From assembly GCF_003628505.1 (NCBI RefSeq), contig NZ_RBZP01000003.1, positions 124,001-188,000 on the forward strand: 64,000 nt of DNA, given 5' to 3'. The notes beneath the pieces are model-generated. The model saw nothing but the letters and a program-made list of their open reading frames with translations, was not told the DNA's origin and ran no database searches. How positions within the stretch are numbered: position 1 is the stretch's first letter; each line of letters begins with the position of its first letter. This document shows, one piece after another, positions 26,511-34,372 of the stretch. This DNA is from Oceanobacillus halophilus (lineage in GTDB: Bacteria > Bacillota > Bacilli > Bacillales > Amphibacillaceae). Both the position numbers and the translations under genes were made by a program.

Positions 26511-27035
26511 ATGGTTCAAACAGTGGCATGGATAGTTAGTTTGATTTTCATGATGGTGATTGCTGGTGTATTTGCTTTTGTATTTTTAAGGTCAAAAGAA
26601 AGACGAGATTATGAACCAATTAAAAAGAAATGGTATAAGGCTAGAAATTTTTATGCGGTAACATTGATTATCATTATGTTAGTCGCAACGATTTACACGT
26701 TACGAGAGTTGCCTTACGATCAGCCGGTTTATGGGGAAGGATTGGAACCAACCATTGTAGATGTGGAGTCGGTGCAATTTGGATGGAAGATGAGTGAAAC
26801 AGAATTTAAAGTTGGCGAGCCCATCGAGTTTCGGGTTACAGCAACAGATGTAACACATGGGTTTGGAATTTATGATGAAGATATGATGTTGTTAGCACAA
26901 ACACAGGCAATGCCGGAGTATACCAATGAAGTGTATATTACGTTTACGGAACCGGGCACGTATGAAATTCTTTGCCTAGAGTATTGTGGGTTAGGACATC
27001 ATTTGATGACTGAAACAATTGAGGTTACTGAATAA
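26511..27035 (+). CDS. CuA-containing subunit II of a heme-copper (B-family-like) oxidase or NO reductase
   Basis: A 174-residue membrane-anchored cupredoxin. Two N-terminal membrane helices (about 5-26 and 43-63) precede the CuA domain, where ligands are His in VTHGFGIY and C-LEY-C-GLG-H-HL-M (Cys, Cys, His, Met). It accepts electrons and passes them to subunit I. The small size and motif fit the ba3/cbaB group. The next gene lies 17 bp downstream. Because subunit I lacks the oxygen-reductase Tyr, I think it belongs to a CuA nitric oxide reductase. Confidence 0.85.
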   Translation: MVQTVAWIVSLIFMMVIAGVFAFVFLRSKERRDYEPIKKKWYKARNFYAVTLIIIMLVATIYTLRELPYDQPVYGEGLEPTIVDVESVQFGWKMSETEFKVGEPIEFRVTATDVTHGFGIYDEDMMLLAQTQAMPEYTNEVYITFTEPGTYEILCLEYCGLGHHLMTETIEVTE

Positions 27036-27051
27036 TATTGGGGGTGTAGAA

Positions 27052-28530
27052 ATGAATAGCATGGTTAGGAAAGAGGAAAGAAAGGCTAATAAGCATGTAG
27101 CTAGTTACTTAGTTATAGGTGGTATCGTTATTGGATTAATGATGATTTTTGGAATCTTAATGCTCTTGCAGCAAGGGGGAGTATTTGATGTAGGTCCTGC
27201 GCTGTTTTACCAGTTCTTAACCATCCATGGTACAGGAATGGTAGGGGCAGCAGCATTAGCGGCAGCGGCCATTATGTATTACTTTTTACGTCAATATGTA
27301 GATCTGACTCCTGAAATATTTGTGACGAATTTATGGTTGTTTTTAGTTGGAGTTGTCATGGTCATTATTGGGGTATTTTCATTTGAATATGCAAGTGCTT
27401 GGACGTTTCTTTATCCGCTGCCAGCTCTTTCAGCTGGGGCATGGGGGACATTAGGAGCGATTCTGTATCTTGGTGGAATGTTAGTACTAGGAACTGGATT
27501 TGTTCTTTTTTATATTGATGCAGGAAGAGCTATTATTAAAAAATACGGAAGCCTTGGTAAAGGGTTAGGATGGGATATTCTTTCTGGGAAGAGGCCAGTG
27601 GATAAGGCACCACCAAAAGCTGTTATTGCTAGTACAATGGTTATCATTGTTAATACGACGGCATTGATTGCTGGTACGGTTGTTATCATTATGAATATGA
27701 TTCATGTTGTTAATCCGGCATTTACGTTTGATCCGTTATTAGCGAAAAATTTAACGTATGCATTTGGACATATCTTTGCAAATGCAATTATTTATATGGG
27801 AGTCATTGCTGTCTATGAAATTTTGCCCCGCTATGCGAAACGAAAATGGGGAGTAAGTAAAGCATTTCTTGTTGCTTGGAATATGTCAACGTTCTTTACC
27901 CTTTTGATTTATACACACCATTTATTGATGGACCCTTCGATGCCAAAATGGGCATTAATTATGGCGCAGATTTTATCTTATTCCAATGGGTTGCCCGTTC
28001 TTGTCATCACAGCGTATGGTGCTTTAATGCTTGTATATAAATCTGGGATTAAATGGGATTTAGCATCTGGATTAGCCTTTTTATCCATGCTTGGTTGGAC
28101 GTTAGGGGTTGTTCCTGCAATTGTCGATGCCACCATCGTTGTTAACCATGTGATGCATAATACGAAATGGGTGCCGGGACACTTTCACATGTATATGGGA
28201 TTAGGAGCGGTAGTCATGCTCTTTGCATTTATGTATTTTCTTGCTAAAGAGGATAGTGGCATCAAAGAAAATTGGCTGGATAAATTCGGGTTAACCTGTT
28301 ATACGATTTCATTTCTTGGAATCAGTGGTTCTTTCTTAGTATCAGGAGCAATAAGTACTCCAAGAAGATGGGCAACCCATATTCCGGATTGGATGGGACC
28401 AGCTGTCTTTGGTGGAGTATCCGGGGTTTTAGCCTTGCTAGCTTCAACTATTTTTATCTTCCATTTTACTCGTTATATGGCGTTAAGGAATAAAATGGGA
28501 AGCGAATCCTATGAGAAAAAACTGGCGTAA
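27052..28530 (+). CDS. Heme-copper subunit I lacking the active-site Tyr; probable CuA-type nitric oxide reductase
   Basis: A 492-residue, roughly 12-helix protein starting at ATG 27052 behind GGGGGTG. Heme and metal ligands are seen: His59 (TIHGTGM), His240 (FGH), His289-His290 (YTHHLL), His377 and His379 (GHFHMY). In oxygen reductases of this family the first CuB His is followed four residues later by a cross-linked Tyr (GHPxVY); here the residue is Asn244 (GHIFAN). That loss is known in NO-reducing branches, such as the CuA NOR of Bacillus azotoformans. It would reduce NO to N2O. If not, it is a divergent ba3 oxidase. Confidence 0.75.
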   Translation: MNSMVRKEERKANKHVASYLVIGGIVIGLMMIFGILMLLQQGGVFDVGPALFYQFLTIHGTGMVGAAALAAAAIMYYFLRQYVDLTPEIFVTNLWLFLVGVVMVIIGVFSFEYASAWTFLYPLPALSAGAWGTLGAILYLGGMLVLGTGFVLFYIDAGRAIIKKYGSLGKGLGWDILSGKRPVDKAPPKAVIASTMVIIVNTTALIAGTVVIIMNMIHVVNPAFTFDPLLAKNLTYAFGHIFANAIIYMGVIAVYEILPRYAKRKWGVSKAFLVAWNMSTFFTLLIYTHHLLMDPSMPKWALIMAQILSYSNGLPVLVITAYGALMLVYKSGIKWDLASGLAFLSMLGWTLGVVPAIVDATIVVNHVMHNTKWVPGHFHMYMGLGAVVMLFAFMYFLAKEDSGIKENWLDKFGLTCYTISFLGISGSFLVSGAISTPRRWATHIPDWMGPAVFGGVSGVLALLASTIFIFHFTRYMALRNKMGSESYEKKLA

Positions 28531-29143
28531 TAAAGTTGCTATTTTACTTAGTGTTTTTGCCGGACTTTTATTGCTTTATATTGGAACGGATGGGTTTCGG
28601 GCGTTTACTGCAGAAAGTGCTAGGACCTATCAATTGATGAAGGAAAAGCCTGTTTTTCCGGAAGTAACGTTAGAAGACAGTAATAACCGAATTTATCCTT
28701 TTTCTGATTTTGAAGGAAAGTACGTTATGCTCACATTTATTTACACAGCTTGTGCGGATGTTTGTCCGAAGCTTGGAATGAACTTGGCAGAGGTCTATGA
28801 GCAGGTTCCGAGTGAATTTATTGGCGAGAATATTGTCTTTCTTAGTATTAGTTTTGATCCAAAACGTGATGATCCTGCTACTTTAGATAAGTATCGGACC
28901 TATTTTGGAAGTGATGGGGAGACATGGCGGATGGCACGAATTCCTGATCAGACGGAGCTGGATCGTTTACTGGAGGAATTTGGTGTAATTGTTATTCCGG
29001 ATGACTATGGAAATTTCACGCATAACTCTGCCTTTTATTTAGTTGATAAAAATGGGGTGCTTCAGGAAGTAATGGATTATACAAAGATAGATAAGGCGGC
29101 AGATACCGTGATTTCGATGGTAGAAGAGGAAGCGGGGGACTGA
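28511..29143 (+). CDS. SCO/SenC-family copper chaperone
   Basis: A 210-residue thioredoxin-fold protein with an N-terminal membrane anchor (VAILLSVFAGLLLLYIG). The copper site is YTACADVCPK (CxxxC) with His in FTHNSAFYLVD. It should load copper into the CuA or active site of the adjacent enzyme. It overlaps the end of subunit I by 20 nt, so the two are translated together. Confidence 0.88.
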   Translation: MRKNWRNKVAILLSVFAGLLLLYIGTDGFRAFTAESARTYQLMKEKPVFPEVTLEDSNNRIYPFSDFEGKYVMLTFIYTACADVCPKLGMNLAEVYEQVPSEFIGENIVFLSISFDPKRDDPATLDKYRTYFGSDGETWRMARIPDQTELDRLLEEFGVIVIPDDYGNFTHNSAFYLVDKNGVLQEVMDYTKIDKAADTVISMVEEEAGD

Positions 29144-29148
29144 AGGAC

Positions 29149-29709
29149 ATGGGAAAAACTAGATATGGCATTGTCTTGTTCGTACTTTTGCTCCTTCCTC
29201 CAATTCGGCTGGGGATGGAATCGATTATGATTGTTCATATGCTAATCCAGCTTCCATTGCTTATACTTGCAGGGTGGCTGACTGGTGACGTGGTAGTGAG
29301 AAAGTTTTATGATGTTTGGGATAGATGGAATGGTAACGGCATCCCTGGAATTATTTTGGTATTCTTTATAACTTTATTTTGGATGTTTCCAAGAACGTTG
29401 GATGAGGCCTTAACCTATAACTCTATGGAGTTTTTGAAATTTATAAGTTTGCCATTTGTAGGCCTGCTGCTGCGAGGTAGCTGGGAAAAGCTTCACACCC
29501 TTGGAAAGACATTTATTTATTTAAACTATTTATCTATGTTTGGATTATTTGCATGGCTGTATATTGATTCCCCTATTCAAATCTGTAACAACTACTTAGA
29601 AACACAGCAAAAAGTGCTTGGATGGGGCATGCTCTTCATCACCGTGCTAATGATTCTCTCAATCATTCACTATGTATTTACCGATCACTCTAAAGAAAAC
29701 GTAACATAA
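29149..29709 (+). CDS. Polytopic membrane protein of the heme-copper cluster
   Basis: A 186-residue protein with about six membrane helices, 5 bp after the SCO gene. No motif I recognise. The fourth position in the operon, after subunit II, subunit I and SCO, equals what I recall of the norGHJK cluster of B. azotoformans, where the last gene encodes a membrane protein; that link is from memory and inference. Likely an assembly or accessory factor. A strong terminator follows. Confidence 0.65.
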   Translation: MGKTRYGIVLFVLLLLPPIRLGMESIMIVHMLIQLPLLILAGWLTGDVVVRKFYDVWDRWNGNGIPGIILVFFITLFWMFPRTLDEALTYNSMEFLKFISLPFVGLLLRGSWEKLHTLGKTFIYLNYLSMFGLFAWLYIDSPIQICNNYLETQQKVLGWGMLFITVLMILSIIHYVFTDHSKENVT

Positions 29710-29753
29710 GGACGGAGTCTACTTTCCACTCAAGTAGACTCCGTCCATTTTTT
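29710..29753 (+). terminator. Terminator of the heme-copper operon
   Basis: GGACGGAGTCTACTT (29710-29724) pairs perfectly with AAGTAGACTCCGTCC (29732-29746), then TTTTTTA: a 15-bp stem. Confidence 0.93.
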
Positions 29754-29754
29754 A

Positions 29755-29795
29755 TTCGACAAAAACCGGGTGGTGCCAGGCACCACCCGGTTTTT
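29755..29795 (+). repeat. REP-like element, copy 9, as a perfect hairpin
   Basis: The element starts TTCGACAAAAACCGGGTGGT and here continues into AAAAACCGGGTGGTG / CACCACCCGGTTTTT (29761-29775 and 29781-29795) around a CCAGG loop. It can act as a bidirectional terminator. Partner copy 10 starts 80 bp later. Confidence 0.88.
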
Positions 29796-29834
29796 CAATC
29801 AAATCTAAAGGCAACAAGGGCAAAGGTTTTGGGG

Positions 29835-29863
29835 TTCGACAAATTCCGGGAGGTGCCAGGCAC
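29835..29863 (+). repeat. REP-like element, copy 10
   Basis: TTCGACAAATTCCGGGAGGT then GCCAGGCAC, preceded by GGTTTTGGGG as in copy 8. Confidence 0.88.
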
Positions 29864-29911
29864 TGTTCAAGGAATTGTCACAGAAAAGGCTAGGAAAGCA
29901 GGTTGAGACAA

Positions 29912-29940
29912 TTGATAAAAGTAAACGCTTACATTATAAT
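29912..29940 (+). promoter_or_regulatory. SigA promoter with an overlapping cre-like box
   Basis: TTGATA (29912-29917), 17 bp, TATAAT (29935-29940). AGTAAACGCTTACA (29920-29933) in the spacer fits the CcpA consensus TGWAANCGNTNWCA except for the first base. It drives the 58-residue gene at 30116 with a leader of about 170 nt, which contains AGAGGAG followed by ATG-ATG-TAG, a two-codon frame. CcpA binding here would repress. Confidence 0.7.
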
Positions 29941-30115
29941 AGTAAGTGGGTTAAGAATTACCAAGTATAGAAAAGAGGAGAGCTATGATGTAGGACGAAT
30001 CGTACTACAAAATAATAATAGCGATTTTTCTAACTATTGTCTTAAAACAAGCGCACCTGTAGTAGTCAACATAGGAACAAACTGCATCGCATCATAATGT
30101 GGAGGTGTCAATGGT

Positions 30116-30292
30116 ATGAAGTTTTTTAAAAAGATTAACAGATTTCCTAAAGCTTTAAAATCTACAAAAATAACTAATGGAATGGAACATATACGAGAAA
30201 TAGAAGATCCACACGCACACTCGCTGCAAACTTATGAATTGTTTCGAATGCCTTCAAGATATAAAGGAAATCGAAATTATAAAATCTCATAA
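30116..30292 (+). CDS. 58-residue basic protein, unknown
   Basis: ATG 30116 follows GGAGGTG (30101-30107) at 8 bp. The product starts MKFFKKINRFPKALKST and ends RMPSRYKGNRNYKIS: soluble, strongly basic at both ends, with an acidic His-containing middle (IREIEDPHAHS). No family recognised. It has its own consensus promoter and terminator, so it is a real monocistronic unit; a cre-like box suggests carbon control. It lies between the NO reductase-like cluster and scdA. Confidence 0.6.
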   Translation: MKFFKKINRFPKALKSTKITNGMEHIREIEDPHAHSLQTYELFRMPSRYKGNRNYKIS

Positions 30293-30305
30293 TTACAGTA
30301 AGAAG

Positions 30306-30332
30306 AGCCTTGCATTCCCGCAAGGCTTATTT
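30306..30332 (+). terminator. Terminator of the 58-residue gene
   Basis: AGCCTTGC (30306-30313) pairs with GCAAGGCT (30320-30327), then TATTTTA. Confidence 0.8.
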
Positions 30333-30357
30333 TAATGCCCTTTTATGTTCAGCGTTT

Positions 30358-30387
30358 TTCGACAAATTTCGGGAGGTGCCAGGCACC
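30358..30387 (+). repeat. REP-like element, copy 11
   Basis: TTCGACAAATTTCGGGAGGT then GCCAGGCACC; a single copy, after a terminator. Confidence 0.9.
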
Positions 30388-30410
30388 GAAAAGCCAAAAA
30401 GCTTGCTGGA

Positions 30411-30453
30411 AGTGATTTCAATCACAGATTAGTTTATGGATATCAATTACAAT
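30411..30453 (+). promoter_or_regulatory. Crp/Fnr-type box and promoter of scdA
   Basis: AGTGA-TTTCAA-TCACA (30411-30426) with a TACAAT -10 box at 30448-30453, so the box is centred at about -41.5. Same half-sites as at 26387, indicating one regulator for both operons. Confidence 0.75.
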
Positions 30454-30487
30454 GTACACAAGTCGAAATTTAAATGGAGGGTTTATA

Positions 30488-31177
30488 GTGAAATTTACTG
30501 TTGAACATACACCAGCAAATATCGTAAAAGTTTTCCCGAAAGCTAGTGATTTATTTAAAGAACATAAAATTGACTTCTGCTGTGGCGGAAATCGTCCTTT
30601 AAAAGAGAGTTTTGAAGAAAAAGGACTGGATGAGAATTTTATTCTATCTGAGTTAAATACATCTTTTGAAAAATGGAACAAAGAAGATCATGATGTGGTT
30701 GATTGGGATGCTAAGCCACTTGCAGAACTAGTGGATCATATTAGACATAATCATCATGCATATCTGATGGAAGAACTTCCAGCACTCGGCCAATTTGTTA
30801 CAAAAGTATACAGCCGTCATGGAGCTGCTCACCCAGAACTAAGAGAATTATATCAAATCTATAATGAGTTTCGAGTAGAGATGGAAGAACATACCATTAA
30901 AGAAGAGAATGAAGTATTCCCACTAATAAAGCAATATGAGCAAGAGCCAAGCGAAGAATTACTGATTCAGATTCGTTCAGCGAATGGTGACTTAGAAGAT
31001 GAGCATAGTTCTGTAGGAGATATGCTTAAAAAAATGAGAGAAATTACTGGGGAATTTATTCCACCGGCAAATGCATGCGGTTCATACCAAATAACATATG
31101 CCCGTCTTGCAGAATTAGAGGAAGACACATTCCAGCACATTCATTTAGAAAATAACGTTCTATTCGCTAGACTATAA
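30488..31177 (+). CDS. scdA: Iron-sulfur cluster repair di-iron protein (ScdA/YtfE/RIC)
   Basis: A 229-residue protein from GTG 30488 (GGAGGG upstream). The N-terminal ScdA_N domain has HKIDFCCGGNRPL (Cys31, Cys32); the rest is a hemerythrin-like bundle with ligands in NHHAYLMEEL, SRHGAAHPEL, EEHTIKEENEVF, DEHSSVGDML and HIHLENN. RIC proteins restore iron centres damaged by NO or oxidants. Its Crp/Fnr box matches the one before the heme-copper cluster, supporting a joint response to NO or oxygen limitation. A terminator follows at 31238. Confidence 0.92.
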   Translation: MKFTVEHTPANIVKVFPKASDLFKEHKIDFCCGGNRPLKESFEEKGLDENFILSELNTSFEKWNKEDHDVVDWDAKPLAELVDHIRHNHHAYLMEELPALGQFVTKVYSRHGAAHPELRELYQIYNEFRVEMEEHTIKEENEVFPLIKQYEQEPSEELLIQIRSANGDLEDEHSSVGDMLKKMREITGEFIPPANACGSYQITYARLAELEEDTFQHIHLENNVLFARL

Positions 31178-31237
31178 GTCGTTTTAGGGATTTCTGTCCA
31201 ACTCCCCCTACCAAAAAATAGAAACACGTCATTCTCG

Positions 31238-31275
31238 AGAGCATTGAATTATATTTAATTTGATGCTCTTTCTTT
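31238..31275 (+). terminator. Terminator after scdA
   Basis: AGAGCATTGAATTA (31238-31251) pairs with TAATTTGATGCTCT (31256-31269), two wobble pairs, then TTC-TTTG. Confidence 0.75.
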
Positions 31276-31314
31276 GTTCACTAAATTAATCCAAACAGTA
31301 AAAACAATCCACCA

Positions 31315-31344
31315 TCCGACAAAAATCGGGGAGTGACAGGCACC
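31315..31344 (+). repeat. REP-like element, copy 12
   Basis: TCCGACAAAAATCGGGGAGT then GACAGGCACC. A GTG inside it opens the longest frame of the TatD gene, but translation surely starts later. Confidence 0.88.
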
Positions 31345-31404
31345 GTTAATAGTGCTAAAATGATAGAAAATTGTATATATTTGCAGGAATGGGGAGAAAA
31401 GGGA

Positions 31405-32196
31405 ATGGGAAGTCTTATGTATAATTCAATCATTGATTCTCACATCCATTTAGATGTATATAAGAAAGTGGATCGTAAAAATATTATTGATGAGATGGAG
31501 AAATACCATATTGAACAGCTAATAACAGTATCCATGAATCTTGCGTCTGCGATTATCAATCTATCTTTATCACGGAATAATCCTCGAGTTAATGCGGCTT
31601 TTGGTTTTCATCCGGAACAACCGTTACCAAGAGAACAGGAGCTTGATGCACTCTGCCTACTCATTAAAGAATATCATCATGAAATGATTGCAATTGGAGA
31701 AGTCGGCTTGCCATATTATAGACAAAGAGAAAACCCAAAACTTGAACTGGAACCATACATAGAGATATTGGAACATTTTATCCTAGAGTCAAAAAGATAC
31801 GATAAGCCAATCGTGTTGCATGCTATTTATGAACATGCACCAATTGTCTGTGATTTATTGGAAAAACATACCATCGAAAAAGCTCACTTTCATTGGTATA
31901 AAGGGGACAAGAGAACTACTGAACGTCTTATCCAAAATGGCTATGATGTTTCCATCACGCCAGATGTACTTTATGATAAAGAAATTCAGCAATTGGTGAA
32001 GGATACTCCAATTGATCATATGATGCTCGAGACAGATGGGCCATGGAAATACAAGGGAGCGTTCTTAGATAAAATGACACATCCGAAAATGATTCACTGG
32101 TCGATTGCAAAGATTGCCGAAATTAAAAACTTGCACATAGAAGACATCTATGCGCAAATTTATCGAAATACAAAAGAATTTTATTGCTTAGATTAG
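31405..32196 (+). CDS. TatD-family metal-dependent hydrolase
   Basis: A 263-residue TIM-barrel hydrolase. ATG 31405 follows GGGGAG (31391-31396). Metal-site motifs: DSHIHLD near the start, AIGEVGLPYY, VLHAIYEHAP, HFHWYKG and ETDGPW. TatD relatives are DNases or exonucleases; this is a divergent member (FHWYKG replaces the usual HCFSG), so the substrate is uncertain. It is the only gene in its unit. Confidence 0.82.
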   Translation: MGSLMYNSIIDSHIHLDVYKKVDRKNIIDEMEKYHIEQLITVSMNLASAIINLSLSRNNPRVNAAFGFHPEQPLPREQELDALCLLIKEYHHEMIAIGEVGLPYYRQRENPKLELEPYIEILEHFILESKRYDKPIVLHAIYEHAPIVCDLLEKHTIEKAHFHWYKGDKRTTERLIQNGYDVSITPDVLYDKEIQQLVKDTPIDHMMLETDGPWKYKGAFLDKMTHPKMIHWSIAKIAEIKNLHIEDIYAQIYRNTKEFYCLD

Positions 32197-32217
32197 TTTA
32201 CACACTTTCTTGCAGAA

Positions 32218-32247
32218 TTCGACAAAAACCGGGAAGTGACAGGCACC
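32218..32247 (+). repeat. REP-like element, copy 13
   Basis: TTCGACAAAAACCGGGAAGT then GACAGGCACC. Its last base is part of the stop codon (CTA on plus = TAG) of the minus-strand gene at 32247. Confidence 0.9.
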
Positions 32248-33257
32248 TAAAGAATAAGATAGATAAATACGATGCTCATGATTAGGAGTCCGAGTGGGAG
32301 GCCGTGTTTGGCCCATTCTTTGCTGGTGATTCCTAGTTTGTTTGCTGAGATGATATTGGGAATATTCCCTGGAATTAACATTCCACCGCTGATTACTAGG
32401 CTTAATAGTATAAACCGGATGGTCTCCGTATTCATGGCTGGAGTGATTTCTGCTGCAGCTAATGTTGCATTATCCAACACGGCAGAAACCATATTGATCC
32501 AATACAGTAGACCGGTATGTAAACCAAGTAAATATTGATTTACAAGTGTTTCAAAGCTTGCACCAAGCAAAGTCAATCCCATGATAAACAGGTAAATTCC
32601 ACTGGAGCGGTTCACAATATCAGAAAAACTCTCTGCTTGTTTCTTCTTATGGAGATTCTCTTCTGTCCTTTTTGGTTTTAAAAAGAAGAAAGCAAAGACG
32701 CCTATTGCGAGGACTGCAATGATTACTTCTTTACCAACTAACTGAAAGAGATAGAAGAAATCTGCATTCAGCTTATTTGTTGTAATAGTTGCTAACGGTT
32801 CCCCAATCGGCGTTAATACAGAACCGAACCCGATAGAAAAACACGATAAAACCACGGCACGAATTTCCGTTTTCCGGTCTATGGGCAGGATACTAATAAT
32901 CGAAACAAGTACAATCGCAGAAATAATGGCAGTAATCAAACTCGATAATAATCCAATAACTACAATTATGACCACCAGAAAGATATGGATACTCATATAC
33001 TGACGAACTTTTAACATTCCATGCTCTATCGGTTCTTTTAACCACTTAAATAATAGGCTGGAAATAAACACAGCTAATGTTATATTAAGCGGATCGGTTA
33101 CAGCCTGTCGGATAAGCTCTCTATTCAATACCCCGCTAATAATCGCAGCTAATACTCCCATAATTGATAAAAAAATTTCTAAGTTTCGTTCAACTGTTTT
33201 TAATAAGAATGGTAAACATAATACAAGCAGCAAAATAATGATTAGGCCGGTAGTCAA
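32247..33257 (-). CDS. DUF1646-family membrane protein (ion transporter superfamily)
   Basis: A 336-residue protein with about ten membrane helices. The segment GFGSVLTPIGEPLATITTNKL is the hallmark half-helix of DUF1646 and echoes the NhaD/ArsB type (GGxxTPIGEP), and a second half-helix is in MLIPGNIPNIISANKLGITS. Probably a cation or anion antiporter; the ion is unknown. Monocistronic. Its stop codon shares a base with REP copy 13. Confidence 0.8.
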   Translation of the reverse strand: MTTGLIIILLLVLCLPFLLKTVERNLEIFLSIMGVLAAIISGVLNRELIRQAVTDPLNITLAVFISSLLFKWLKEPIEHGMLKVRQYMSIHIFLVVIIVVIGLLSSLITAIISAIVLVSIISILPIDRKTEIRAVVLSCFSIGFGSVLTPIGEPLATITTNKLNADFFYLFQLVGKEVIIAVLAIGVFAFFFLKPKRTEENLHKKKQAESFSDIVNRSSGIYLFIMGLTLLGASFETLVNQYLLGLHTGLLYWINMVSAVLDNATLAAAEITPAMNTETIRFILLSLVISGGMLIPGNIPNIISANKLGITSKEWAKHGLPLGLLIMSIVFIYLIL

Positions 33258-33485
33258 GGTGGACGACGTCCTTTCTAGAAGTAATCACTTTATTCTCACT
33301 CTCTATAATGTATAGTTGTCCACCTCATTTAATATTCCTAGTCTGGTGTAAAGAGAAGAGGAAATGATATCCTATATAGTCCAAAAAAATTATAGCACTT
33401 TCAATCATTACTAGAAGAAAATACTTTTCTCGCATTCTTAGTGTATAAGTTATATAATTTTTTTACTGATCACAGAGGGGCGATA

Positions 33486-33524
33486 ATGAAAGAAGTAACC
33501 AGTGAAAAAACATACACAAAGTAG
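33486..33524 (+). CDS. Possible 12-residue upstream peptide (leader) of the CPBP gene
   Basis: AGAGGGG (33473-33479) precedes ATG 33486, which reads MKEVTSEKTYTK and stops 18 bp before the CPBP start. The good RBS suggests it may be translated, perhaps coupling to the next gene. Evidence is limited to this spacing. Confidence 0.3.
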   Translation: MKEVTSEKTYTK

Positions 33525-33542
33525 GAGGAAGAAGTAATTAAA

Positions 33543-34304
33543 ATGGAAGTAAAGACAAAAGAAGAAGAGCTAGCGAATACAAATGAAACCATTCATGGAG
33601 AAGGTCAATTACAGCTCAGCTGGGGAAAGTTAATTTTATTTTTTGTTGCATTCATCGGTTTTAGTGGAATAATTGGAGCAATGATTGGTGTTGTGTTTGG
33701 AATGATGGATGTAGCAAGTGGAAGCAATCTAATGGATACGGTATTTGCCAGTCATTATATGTTGCTTTTGGATGCCATTGCTCTAATTTTCGCACTACTG
33801 ATTTTTAAAAGTGTACGTAACCTATTAAAGGGTTCTTTTTCATTTAAACCATTTCAGCAAGGAAAAACATATCTATACTTATTAGGGGGATTCATTGTCC
33901 TCTTTGTCAGTCAATATTTGATTATGAATGTATTTCAATTGGAAGATGGTTCCGATCAAGTGCAAACGTTTGGGATGGATAGTTTGTCGATGGATTGGTT
34001 AAATATAATTGTTTTTTACCTTGCTTTTACAGTAGTAACCCCGATTAAAGAAGAAATTATATATAGAGGGGTCATTCATGGTTTTCTAAGCGAGAAAATT
34101 CATTTTGGAGTTGGATTGCTCGTATCTTCTATTATCTTTGGGGCTCTTCATACAGGACATGTGCTCTCTGCAACCATTATGGGAGTTGTGTTCGTATTGT
34201 TATATCGATTAACGAGGTCGTTAATTGTTCCGATTGTTTTTCATATGTTATGGAATATGTACGCGATCACCGGATTGTTGTTTATGATTAGCACTGGAAG
34301 TTAA
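33543..34304 (+). CDS. CPBP-family intramembrane glutamic endopeptidase
   Basis: A 253-residue protein with about seven helices. The three CPBP motifs are present: EEIIYRGVI (Glu-Glu and Arg), FGALHTGH (His) and FHMLWN (His/Asn). Relatives process prenylated proteins or confer bacteriocin immunity. RBS AGGAGGAAG. Monocistronic; a bidirectional terminator follows. Confidence 0.85.
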   Translation: MEVKTKEEELANTNETIHGEGQLQLSWGKLILFFVAFIGFSGIIGAMIGVVFGMMDVASGSNLMDTVFASHYMLLLDAIALIFALLIFKSVRNLLKGSFSFKPFQQGKTYLYLLGGFIVLFVSQYLIMNVFQLEDGSDQVQTFGMDSLSMDWLNIIVFYLAFTVVTPIKEEIIYRGVIHGFLSEKIHFGVGLLVSSIIFGALHTGHVLSATIMGVVFVLLYRLTRSLIVPIVFHMLWNMYAITGLLFMISTGS

Positions 34305-34330
34305 GGTAAATCCTAATCTGCTTTGGTCAT

Positions 34331-34372
34331 ACGATAAGGAGAGCATAAAATGTTCGCGCTCTCCGTATCGTT
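34331..34372. terminator. Bidirectional terminator between convergent genes
   Basis: ACGATAAGGAGAGC and GCGCTCTCCGTATCGT pair over 12-13 bp; TTTATTTTG follows on plus. It lies between the converging CPBP and CAP genes. Confidence 0.75.

Noticed and set aside
29903-30097. 64-residue plus-strand frame starting with TTG
   Set aside because: Its beginning is the -35/-10 region of a good promoter and there is no RBS; the region is more likely a leader.
31333-31404. N-terminal extension of the TatD protein
   Set aside because: It would start in a GTG inside a REP copy with no RBS; ATG 31405 has GGGGAG at the right distance.
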